A DNA stretch of 58,857 nt, from contig SUWN01000010.1 in the NCBI GenBank assembly GCA_015061465.1, forward strand, positions 1 through 58,857, in the 5' to 3' direction. The notes under the pieces were generated by a model, which made no database searches, was not told where the DNA came from, and worked only from the letters and a program-made list of their open reading frames with translations. The first letter of the stretch is position 1. Every line of letters begins with the position of its first letter. The DNA comes from Treponema bryantii. GTDB lineage: Bacteria; Spirochaetota; Spirochaetia; Treponematales; Treponemataceae. Shown piece after piece: positions 52,622 to 58,857 of this stretch. A program made the translations under genes and the position numbers.

Positions 52622-53734
52622 ATGGAAACAGACGATATTTTCGCTGCAGTTGCAAAAATTCAATCAAAATCTCGTAAATCTGAAAAAGATAAGTTTATCG
52701 AAGAAACAGTTAAGTATGAAAAAAAGGTTTACGATTTGGAACAATTGGTTGAAATCGGTTTAGCATTCTCTTCTACCTTAAATTTTGACAATCTTATTGA
52801 ATCTATTGTCTATATGTCTATGGCCCAAATGCATGTTATGGGTGGCGAAATATTTGTTAGAGACTTTACAACAAATGAATACTTAACTCTTGCAACTTCT
52901 AAAGATATAATCACAAGAGAAGCTCTTAAAATCACAACAAATTCTATTTTAGCAAAAAAACTTTTAGAAATTCATGAACCAATCACTTTTGATGAGTTAC
53001 AAAAATTGCTTCCACCATGTGAAGAATTACAACTTATCAAACAATTTAATCCAACTTTAATAGTTCCTTTAGTTGATAAATCTCGACTAAATGGAATTCT
53101 AATTTTACTAGAACGTATTGTTATAGAAAACGACTCATCATATTTTGCAGATGAACTAGCACAGATGAAGTCTATTGCAAAACTAGCTTCTGTTGCTATT
53201 ACAAACGCATCTTTACTTGAAATTTCTTCTACAGATATGATGACTCAATTAAAACTGAAATATTATTTTTTAAATATGCTTTCGGACAGTTTAACTACAG
53301 CTTTTGAACGTGAACGAAATTTATCTGTTTTAATGTTCGACATCGATTTCTTTAAGAAATTTAACGATACCTACGGACATGAATGTGGAGACTATGTTTT
53401 AATCACTGTTGCTTCATTGATAAAAAATAGTTTGCGAGGGTCTGATATAGCAGGTAGATACGGCGGAGAAGAATTTACAGTTTTATTAGATGGAGCTTCA
53501 AAAGATGATGCAATGATTGTTGCAGAACGCATTCGTTCTACAATAGAACACCATGATTTTGTTTATAATAATCAACATTTACATGTAACAATTTCAGGTG
53601 GAGTTTCTGTTTTTGACGTGGATACAAATCCTGTTTCTAATCCTAATGAATTTATTAATCAAGCAGATAAAGGTTTGTATTTATCAAAAAACAACGGAAG
53701 AAACCGCGTTACATTTTTTGATCCAAATAATTAA
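52622..53734 (+). CDS. GAF-GGDEF diguanylate cyclase
   Basis: The 370-residue protein has a short helical N-terminus (1-40), a GAF-like sensor domain (about 41-200) and a GGDEF domain (about 205-365). The active motif is G-G-E-E-F near 281, preceded five residues earlier by R-G-S-D, the inhibitory I-site (RxxD). M-F-D-I-D-F-F-K-K-F-N-D-T-Y-G-H is intact. It should make cyclic di-GMP and be subject to product inhibition. The GAF ligand is unknown. It is soluble, unlike many cyclases, and lies between the helical protein and rhomboid genes. Confidence 0.93.
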   Translation: METDDIFAAVAKIQSKSRKSEKDKFIEETVKYEKKVYDLEQLVEIGLAFSSTLNFDNLIESIVYMSMAQMHVMGGEIFVRDFTTNEYLTLATSKDIITREALKITTNSILAKKLLEIHEPITFDELQKLLPPCEELQLIKQFNPTLIVPLVDKSRLNGILILLERIVIENDSSYFADELAQMKSIAKLASVAITNASLLEISSTDMMTQLKLKYYFLNMLSDSLTTAFERERNLSVLMFDIDFFKKFNDTYGHECGDYVLITVASLIKNSLRGSDIAGRYGGEEFTVLLDGASKDDAMIVAERIRSTIEHHDFVYNNQHLHVTISGGVSVFDVDTNPVSNPNEFINQADKGLYLSKNNGRNRVTFFDPNN

Positions 53735-53740
53735 TCAAAT

Positions 53741-54376
53741 ATGAATAAAAATCTATTTTTTAGAAAACCATTTGAATACAAATTTTTTAACGCTTCTTTG
53801 TGGATAATCGCAATTAATGTTTTTGTTTTTATTTTAACAAGTCTTTATCCTCAATTAAAAACATATCTTTCTTTAAATGTAGTTCTTATTGTCAGACACA
53901 AAATGTACTGGCAATTTTTAACATACATGTTTACCCACGCAAATGTTTCACACTTAATTTTTAATATGTTTGGAATACTTTTCTTTGGTGTGAATTTGGA
54001 AAAAGCAATTGGTTCTAAAGAATTTATTTTATTTTACCTTGTATGCGGAATTCTTTGCGGAGTTCTTTCTTTTACCGGTTATTATTTTACAGGCGGTTAC
54101 AGAATTTTCTTATTAGGCGCGAGTGGAGCGGTTTACGCAATTTTATTTGCTTATGCAGTAGTTTTCCCACGTTCAATTATTTACATTTGGGGATTATTAC
54201 CAATTCCAGCGCCTATTCTTGTTTTGATTTACACTGTTATAGAAATTTTCAGCCAAGTTTTTTCTTCATCAAACGTTGCTCACTTAACACACCTTTTTGG
54301 ATTTTTAATCGCATGGATTTATTTTGTAGTAAGAATGGGAATTCATCCGATAAAAATATGGAAAGGAAAATATTAA
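53741..54376 (+). CDS. Rhomboid-family intramembrane serine protease
   Basis: The 211-residue protein has six hydrophobic helices and the rhomboid motifs: T-H-A-N-V-S-H-L-I-F-N-M near residue 66, G-A-S-G-A-V-Y near 127 (catalytic Ser) and V-A-H-L-T-H-L-F-G near 185 (catalytic His). It should cleave single-pass membrane proteins. It begins six bases after the GGDEF gene, with no strong binding site, so translational coupling is possible. Confidence 0.92.
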   Translation: MNKNLFFRKPFEYKFFNASLWIIAINVFVFILTSLYPQLKTYLSLNVVLIVRHKMYWQFLTYMFTHANVSHLIFNMFGILFFGVNLEKAIGSKEFILFYLVCGILCGVLSFTGYYFTGGYRIFLLGASGAVYAILFAYAVVFPRSIIYIWGLLPIPAPILVLIYTVIEIFSQVFSSSNVAHLTHLFGFLIAWIYFVVRMGIHPIKIWKGKY

Positions 54377-54386
54377 TTTTATTAAA

Positions 54387-55064
54387 ATGAAAAAATTATT
54401 TGTATTTTTGTCAGTTTTATTTTTTTCTATCACAATTTTTGCTCAAACACCGTCTATAGTTCAAAAAATCAGACTTCCTTTATGGGCTGAATTAGACGCA
54501 TATCCAGAAATTGTTTCAGAAGAAGATATTAATTCAGAAGTGTACGCGTATCCAATCGAACAACTTCATCAAATTGCCCCATTTATTTTGGGCGGAATGA
54601 TTTACGGATGGGATTTTGTTTATACACCAATGGATAAAGCAAGAGGCGTTGAAGAATATTTTGAAATTACAGAAATTCAACCTTTAACTTCACAAGATAA
54701 AATTACATATTCATCACCATGGCTTCAAAACAACAAATTAAATTGCTGGTGCGAATTTACAAGAAATGAATTTCAGATTCAAAACTATTATTTATGGTCC
54801 TCCATCCAAAATCCTTCCATTCAAGGACTTGGTTACGGTTCTGTTTATTTAGGATTTGAAGGAATTAAAGAAGCTGCTAAAGATGCCGTAAAACAAGCTG
54901 TAAGAGAACATTACAGAACTTTGATAAAAAACAAGCCACAAGAAATTACAGGCTCAGTTTTAATAAAAAAGATGCCAACCATGGGAATTGATGCGGGACG
55001 ATATATGATTAAACTTGATTTTTTCCTAGAATACGGTAGAATAAAAGAGTATACAGAGTATTGA
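54387..55064 (+). CDS. Secreted protein of unknown function
   Basis: The 225-residue protein has a clear signal peptide (M-K-K-L-F-V-F-L-S-V-L, cleavage after F-A-Q at about 20). The mature part contains V-Y-T-P-M-D-K-A-R-G-V-E-E-Y-F near 80 and A-A-K-D-A-V-K-Q-A-V-R-E-H-Y near 165, but I recognise no domain. It lies 10 bases after the rhomboid gene and 19 before another secreted protein, so the three probably form an operon. A periplasmic or outer-envelope role is likely. Confidence 0.75.
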   Translation: MKKLFVFLSVLFFSITIFAQTPSIVQKIRLPLWAELDAYPEIVSEEDINSEVYAYPIEQLHQIAPFILGGMIYGWDFVYTPMDKARGVEEYFEITEIQPLTSQDKITYSSPWLQNNKLNCWCEFTRNEFQIQNYYLWSSIQNPSIQGLGYGSVYLGFEGIKEAAKDAVKQAVREHYRTLIKNKPQEITGSVLIKKMPTMGIDAGRYMIKLDFFLEYGRIKEYTEY

Positions 55065-55083
55065 TTTTTTTAGGGGGACTTTT

Positions 55084-55509
55084 ATGAAAAAAATACTAAT
55101 GTTGTTTACATGTCTATTTGCTTTTTCAACAATGATTTTTGCACAAGAAAGCGATACAAAAGAAATTCCTATTGCAGGTGCAACATATGACAACGAACAA
55201 TTTGAAGCAGAAAAAACAAAAACTGAAATTATTATTCCAGAAAACCAACATACGACTGATTCTACAGCAACTGTAAGAATTGAATATATGCCTATGTATG
55301 ATGAAATTCGTATTTACTACGAATGTATGTACGTAACTTACGACAAAGGTGAAGCAATGAACACAGTTCTTGCTTGTCTTGAAGATTTCCAACTTGAACA
55401 CAAATATTTTAGATATAGATATTTAAGAGATGATAAAGAACGTTTCTTCAAAGACGACCGTGGAAGAAGAAAAGCTCAATACATTTCACATCTACAGTTT
55501 GAAAGATAA
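55084..55509 (+). CDS. Small secreted protein of unknown function
   Basis: The 141-residue protein has a signal peptide (M-K-K-I-L-M-L-F, cleavage after F-A-Q near 21) and a mature part with an acidic, Thr-rich start and a C-terminal region rich in Tyr, Arg and Asp (F-R-Y-R-Y-L-R-D-D-K-E-R-F-F). No family was recognised. A strong AGGGGG precedes the ATG. It follows another secreted protein by 19 bases and shares the style of its signal peptide, though no clear homology is evident. Confidence 0.75.
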   Translation: MKKILMLFTCLFAFSTMIFAQESDTKEIPIAGATYDNEQFEAEKTKTEIIIPENQHTTDSTATVRIEYMPMYDEIRIYYECMYVTYDKGEAMNTVLACLEDFQLEHKYFRYRYLRDDKERFFKDDRGRRKAQYISHLQFER

Positions 55510-55537
55510 TATCTCCTGAATCACAAAACATAGTAGA

Positions 55538-55579
55538 TAAAGCCGGGATTTTTCTATATAATATAGGGAAAATCCGGTT
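55538..55579 (+). promoter_or_regulatory. Hairpin upstream of pheS
   Basis: CCGG-G-ATTTT pairs with AAAATCCGG (one bulged G), enclosing a TATA-rich self-complementary loop that contains a TATAAT. It ends about 40 bases before the pheS ATG. It could be a leader hairpin or a terminator for the preceding genes that overlaps a promoter. None of the T-box conserved sequence was found. Confidence 0.35.
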
Positions 55580-55612
55580 TTGCATTTTAAAAACCATTCG
55601 AGGATAAAAATC

Positions 55613-57169
55613 ATGGATATAAATAATGTTATTAAAAATCTTCATCCACTTGAAATTAAAGTTTTATTAAAATATTCAGACAAGGATGATTTAACTTCAG
55701 AAAAACTTCAAAAAGAATTAGACTACAAAGAAGGTCACGCAAATCAAGCATTTAGTTGGCTTGGCGGAAAAGAACTTCTTAAAGAAGTAGACAGAAAACT
55801 TCATACATTCTACGAAATTACAGAAATGGGACGCAAACTTTCTTCAGAAGGAACTGTAGAAGAAAGAGTTGTTGCTTTCTTAAAAGAAAATGGAGCTCAC
55901 GCTTTACCACAAATCGCCGCTGCTCTCAACATCGAAAACAAAGACATTGGTAGTGCTTTTGGACCTCTTTCTAAAGACGGCGTTCTAAAAATGAACGAAG
56001 AAAAGAAAGCTGAATATACAGGCAAAGAATTACCAGCACGTATTAGCAAAACTTCTGAATTACTAAAAAAAGGATGTGATGCTGCAAACGGTCTTTTGAA
56101 TAAAGATGATTTATCAGCAGAAGAAGTTGAAGTAATATCAGGTCTTGCAAAAAAACGTGGTGCAACAGATAGCCCATTCAAAATTATCGAAAGAGAAACC
56201 GTTACTTACAAATTAACTGGTGAATATAAAGAAGTTGTAGAAAAACTAAAGAGTGCCGGAATCACTGGTAACGAAATTGGTGAAATTACACCAAAAATGT
56301 TAGCAAGTGGTGAATGGAAAAACGGAACATTCCGTGGATACAACATTTCTATTCCTCCAGCACGCATTATTCCAGGAAGAACAAATCCTTACGTTCAATT
56401 CTTGGAAAGTGTAAAAGACAAATTATGTTCATTAGGATTCCAAGAATTTGACGGACCTCTTGTAGAAACTGAATTCTGGAATGGAGACGCATTGTTCATG
56501 CCTCAATTCCACGCAGCACGCGATATTCACGACGTATACAGATTAAAAAATCCAACACACGCAAAATCAATTGAAGAACCATATTTGAGCAATGTAAAAG
56601 CTGTTCACGAAAACGGTGGAAATTCTGGAAGCCGCGGTTGGAACTACGGATTTGATAACGAATTTACACGTCGTTTGATTCTAAGAAGCCAAGGTACTGT
56701 TCTTTCAGCTCATCAATTACACAAAGCAGAAATTCCTGGAAAATATTTTGGTATTGCTAGATGTTTCCGCTATGACAAAGTAGACGCAACTCACTTGAGT
56801 GACTTCTACCAAACAGAAGGAATTGTTCTTGGAGAAGAAGCAAACTTAAAAACATTGTTAGGATTCTTAAAAATGTTCGCTACAGAAATTGCTGGAGCAA
56901 CAGAAGTAAAATATGTTCCTGGTTACTTCCCATTCACAGAACCTTCTATTGAAGTTCACATCAAACACCCAGTATTAGGTTGGTTTGAACTTGGTGGTTC
57001 GGGAATCTTCCGCCCAGAAGTTACAAAAGCAATGGGAATCGATGTTCCTGTTCTTGCTTGGGGAATTGGTATTGACCGTATGGCTTTAATGGCACTTGGT
57101 TTAAACGATTTAAGACAATTGTTCTGCGAAGACATTGAACAAGTAAGACTTAGAAAAGCAAAATTCTAA
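55613..57169 (+). CDS. pheS: Phenylalanyl-tRNA synthetase alpha chain, archaeal/eukaryotic type
   Basis: The ATG at 55613 follows GAGGA; the open frame starts 11 residues earlier. The 518-residue protein is much longer than the usual bacterial PheS (about 330-350) and begins with tandem winged-helix-like domains (about 1-170). The class II core holds G-F-Q-E-F-D-G-P-L-V-E near 285 (motif 1), Y-F-G-I-A-R-C-F-R near 380 (motif 2) and G-I-G-I-D-R-M-A-L-M near 488 (motif 3). Spirochaetes are known to carry this archaeal-type PheRS. The beta chain gene pheT is not adjacent. Confidence 0.95.
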   Translation: MDINNVIKNLHPLEIKVLLKYSDKDDLTSEKLQKELDYKEGHANQAFSWLGGKELLKEVDRKLHTFYEITEMGRKLSSEGTVEERVVAFLKENGAHALPQIAAALNIENKDIGSAFGPLSKDGVLKMNEEKKAEYTGKELPARISKTSELLKKGCDAANGLLNKDDLSAEEVEVISGLAKKRGATDSPFKIIERETVTYKLTGEYKEVVEKLKSAGITGNEIGEITPKMLASGEWKNGTFRGYNISIPPARIIPGRTNPYVQFLESVKDKLCSLGFQEFDGPLVETEFWNGDALFMPQFHAARDIHDVYRLKNPTHAKSIEEPYLSNVKAVHENGGNSGSRGWNYGFDNEFTRRLILRSQGTVLSAHQLHKAEIPGKYFGIARCFRYDKVDATHLSDFYQTEGIVLGEEANLKTLLGFLKMFATEIAGATEVKYVPGYFPFTEPSIEVHIKHPVLGWFELGGSGIFRPEVTKAMGIDVPVLAWGIGIDRMALMALGLNDLRQLFCEDIEQVRLRKAKF

Positions 57170-57192
57170 TTAATTACAAATTATAATATGAT

Positions 57193-57231
57193 AAAAAATC
57201 CCTGAATTTTTGAAATTTGGGGATTTTTTTT
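57193..57231 (+). terminator. Intrinsic terminator of pheS
   Basis: AAAATCCC (57195-57202) pairs with GGGGATTTT (57219-57227), followed by a run of T to 57231, 23 bases after the pheS stop. Confidence 0.8.
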
Positions 57232-57254
57232 ATTCAAAGATAATGTTTTTTGAT

Positions 57255-57284
57255 AAAAAAAAGCCATCATTTACTGATGGCTTT
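57255..57284 (-). terminator. Intrinsic terminator of rpsU
   Basis: On the minus strand a perfect 10-bp stem (57284-57275 with 57269-57260, five-base loop) is followed by eight T, 19 bases downstream of the rpsU stop. Confidence 0.85.
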
Positions 57285-57302
57285 CTTTATTTAGAACACA
57301 AA

Positions 57303-57509
57303 TTAGTATTCTTTTTTTTCAGATTTTCTTTTTTTTGTCAAAAGTTTACGTTCAAGTGTAGTTTTCTTTTGATGAAGAATTGAAGAAGGTTTTTCAAAAT
57401 ATTCACGTTTTTTGTATTCGCGAATGATACCTTCTTTTTCAACCATACGTTTAAAACGTTTGATTGCTTTTTCAAGGTTTTCTGAATCATCAACCATGAT
57501 TGTTGCCAT
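57303..57509 (-). CDS. rpsU: 30S ribosomal protein S21
   Basis: The 68-residue protein has the S21 pattern: [17 protein letters not shown] near residues 5-21, [12 protein letters not shown] near 34, then a basic tail. The ATG at 57509 follows a perfect AGGAGGTGA; the longer frame (to 57581) contains that site inside its coding part and is rejected. S21 helps the small subunit bind message. It is a single-gene unit with its own terminator. Confidence 0.94.
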   Translation of the reverse strand: MATIMVDDSENLEKAIKRFKRMVEKEGIIREYKKREYFEKPSSILHQKKTTLERKLLTKKRKSEKKEY

Positions 57510-57641
57510 AATGTCACCTCCTCTTTTTCGGTGATTCCGTAAAAACGAATTTATTTTAGTAAATTTTTTGTAGTTAATCAAGTATTCAAATAAAACACAT
57601 CCAAAATTCCAATTTTTTTCTATTGCGCATAGTCTTATTAT

Positions 57642-57662
57642 ATGAAAGAATGTGTTTTATGA
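57642..57662 (+). CDS. Possible six-codon leader peptide overlapping the YczE-like start
   Basis: ATG AAA GAA TGT GTT TTA TGA encodes M-K-E-C-V-L and its stop overlaps the ATG at 57659 as ATGA. No binding site is evident for either. This could be a coupling leader or chance. Confidence 0.2.
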   Translation: MKECVL

Positions 57663-58333
57663 CTAATAAAGAACGATTTACATTTAAACAATTTGTACAA
57701 ATGGAAAATTTTTGGAAAAGAATGGCTATTATGTTGCCTTCTGTTTTTTTTATGGGATTTTCACTTTCTTTTTTAATTGAAGTTGGTTGGGGAACTGATC
57801 CTGCAAGTTATTTTCTATTACATTTTTCTAATTTCATAAATTTATCTTTTGGAAACACACAAGTAATTGTTTATACTTGTATGTTCATCTTGGTTTTCTT
57901 TTTGGGACCAAAATACATTGGTTTTGGAACTTTATCCAACATGATTTTCATTGGCTATATTTCAGATTTTTTCAGATTCATTTGGAACAAAATCGGTTAT
58001 TCACAATTAATTGATTCAAATTTTACAATTCAAATTATTTCATTCATTTTTGCGTTGATTGTTTTTGTAATATCTGCTGCTTTTTATATAAATTCCAAAA
58101 CCGGGGTTGCTCCATACGATGCTTTGCCTCAAATAATTTCTGACGCTTTACCAAAACTTCCTTTTGCACCATTAAGAATTGCATTTGATTTATCATTTGT
58201 ATTCTTAGGATTCCTTTTTGGAATAACATCTCCAGAAGGATTACAAGGTTCAGTAATTGGTGCCGTCGCTTTATCATTATTGATAGGGCCTGCCATCAGC
58301 CTAGTTGGAAATTGGATAAAAAAATTAATTTAA
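57659..58333 (+). CDS. YczE/YitT-like integral membrane protein
   Basis: Two in-frame starts are close together (57650 and 57659). I used 57659 because it overlaps an upstream mini-frame as ATGA; neither has a good binding site. The 224-residue protein has five to six hydrophobic helices and the pattern F-F-M-G-F-S-L-S-F-L-I-E-V-G-W-G-T-D-P near residue 25 and K-T-G-V-A-P-Y-D-A-L-P near 145. These G-T-D-P and A-P-Y-D-A repeats are typical of the YczE/YyaS family of unknown function. A role in transport is possible but not shown. Confidence 0.8.
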   Translation: MTNKERFTFKQFVQMENFWKRMAIMLPSVFFMGFSLSFLIEVGWGTDPASYFLLHFSNFINLSFGNTQVIVYTCMFILVFFLGPKYIGFGTLSNMIFIGYISDFFRFIWNKIGYSQLIDSNFTIQIISFIFALIVFVISAAFYINSKTGVAPYDALPQIISDALPKLPFAPLRIAFDLSFVFLGFLFGITSPEGLQGSVIGAVALSLLIGPAISLVGNWIKKLI

Positions 58334-58370
58334 ACATAGGAATAAATTAAACATATAAAGAAAAAACATC

Positions 58371-58385
58371 GAGCGAAAAAGGCTC
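58371..58385 (+). repeat. Small hairpin after the YczE-like gene
   Basis: GAGC (58371-58374) pairs with GCTC (58382-58385) around a seven-base A-rich loop, 38 bases after the stop. There is no T-run, so it is not a clear terminator. It leads into the structured repeat. Confidence 0.3.
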
Positions 58386-58420
58386 CCGTGAATAACCGTA
58401 CTTATGCTCCGCCGAGAGAT

Positions 58421-58542
58421 AGCACGGACTTTTGAACATCGTATAACGTTAGAATGTCTTGTCCGTGCTTCCAGTTTTGTAGTTTCTACAAAACTGGTGG
58501 CGCAGCAAGATAAGTTCGCAATAAAAATGAGCAGCTGCGCCA
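58421..58542. repeat. Divergent copy of the structured repeat family
   Basis: Three consecutive perfect hairpins are present. AGCACGGAC (58421-58429) pairs with GTCCGTGCT (58461-58469) around a loop with TGAACAT..TATA.CGTTA. CCAGTTTTGTAG (58471-58482) pairs with CTACAAAACTGG (58486-58497). TGGCGCAGC (58498-58506) pairs with GCTGCGCCA (58534-58542). Order and loop motif match the 36.2-36.6 kb units, while the stem sequences differ. Confidence 0.8.
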
Positions 58543-58704
58543 ACGAACATTCACTCCGCCTTTTTCAGACAATTTTTTTATATGTTTACTTTATCGAATT
58601 TACCCGGAATTTTTAAATGAATTTTACATTCATCGACGTTTTGTGGATATTTCCGCCCGTTTAGATAAATTAAACATTTATAAATAGTTTATTAAAAAAT
58701 AGAT

Positions 58705-58857
58705 TTTGCGCGATCGAACGGAGGTTGGGTCAAAAGATGCCATGATATAAATGTCTGGGAAAGTGTGGTACTCTGATTTGACGGAATCAGAGAGTCGGCG
58801 GAAGGTTCTAGAGTGTTGTGAAGGAGGTGCTATTCAGCGATAGTCCCTTACTTCGGG
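58705..58857 (+). ncRNA. Putative structured RNA, truncated by the window end
   Basis: From about 58705 base composition shifts to GC- and purine-rich, non-coding-looking sequence (GGAGGTTGGGTC, TGGGAAAGTGTGG). CTCTGATT (58771-58778) pairs with AATCAGAG (58785-58792). CTAT (58830-58833) pairs with ATAG (58840-58843), extended by AAGG with CCTT. A C(UUCG)G tetraloop begins at the last bases. No frame on either strand looks protein-coding. Candidates are the 5' domain of a group II intron or the RNA of an IscB-type element (HEARO/omega-RNA). I cannot assign the class. The strand is a guess from sequence style. Confidence 0.45.

Noticed and set aside
55510..55612. T-box leader before pheS
   Set aside because: A hairpin is present but the leader is only about 100 bases and no T-box core or specifier loop could be found.
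58404..58616. 70-residue frame in the repeat region
   Set aside because: It runs straight through three perfect hairpins, has no ribosome binding site and no family-like composition; it is a by-product of the structured repeat.

Overview
The window is AT-rich chromosomal DNA, most likely from a host-associated or gut treponeme (Spirochaetota, Treponema-like). Supporting signs are an archaeal/eukaryotic-type PheS, a YaaT/RicT-YaaR-bactofilin-M23 cluster, LplABC-type sugar uptake without an adjacent ATPase, many small secreted proteins of no recognised family, and several genes whose -10 box sits directly before the start codon. The assignment is inferred from gene content; no 16S or other taxonomic marker was compared. 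No tRNA, rRNA, CRISPR array or transposase gene was recognised.

Layout. 1-3.4 kb: 3' part of a secreted CE15-like esterase with an InlB-type repeat, then a minus-strand azlC-azlD-HAD phosphatase operon. 3.5-6.6 kb: ctpA-type S41 protease, rsmE and a degenerate TagA/CpsF-like protein. 6.6-10.2 kb: phenylacetate-CoA ligase plus ACT protein behind a long leader, and a DUF362/ferredoxin protein and queD on the minus strand. 10.3-16.98 kb: MATE exporter, small lipoprotein, NhaC antiporter, secreted CBM48-like protein, large B12-binding/radical SAM protein. 17-23.7 kb: OLD-type ATPase/TOPRIM protein, an orphan binding protein, and an operon of one binding protein and two permeases with an internal attenuator and a clear terminator. 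23.9-29.6 kb: lspA, a small membrane protein, mtnN-luxS, a duplicated DUF1538 membrane protein translationally coupled to a tandem PII-like protein, birA, and a TetR regulator. 29.7-36.2 kb: long-chain acyl-CoA ligase under a recognisable promoter/operator region, arginase, CapA-like lipoprotein, htpG. 36.2-36.6 kb: tandem 160-bp structured repeats. 36.6-49.0 kb: DUF763 protein, a second acyl-CoA ligase, and minus-strand genes: CapD-like SDR, DegT aminotransferase, a three-subunit molybdenum-hydroxylase-like complex, then the RicT/YaaR/bactofilin/M23 cell-envelope block. 49.2-58.3 kb: tatD-dusB, a treponemal hypothetical, GGDEF cyclase, rhomboid, two small secreted proteins, pheS, rpsU and a YczE-like membrane protein. 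58.35-58.86 kb: no convincing gene. It holds a divergent copy of the structured repeat and, at the right edge, a GC-richer block that looks like the 5' part of a structured RNA or mobile element cut off by the window end.

The items most worth following up are the structured repeat family whose stems differ between loci while a loop motif is kept (36.2 and 58.4 kb), the truncated RNA-like block at the right end, and the DUF1538/tandem-PII pair with a strong in-frame internal start. Next are the molybdenum-hydroxylase-like and TagA-like proteins with altered key motifs, and the leaderless-looking promoters.
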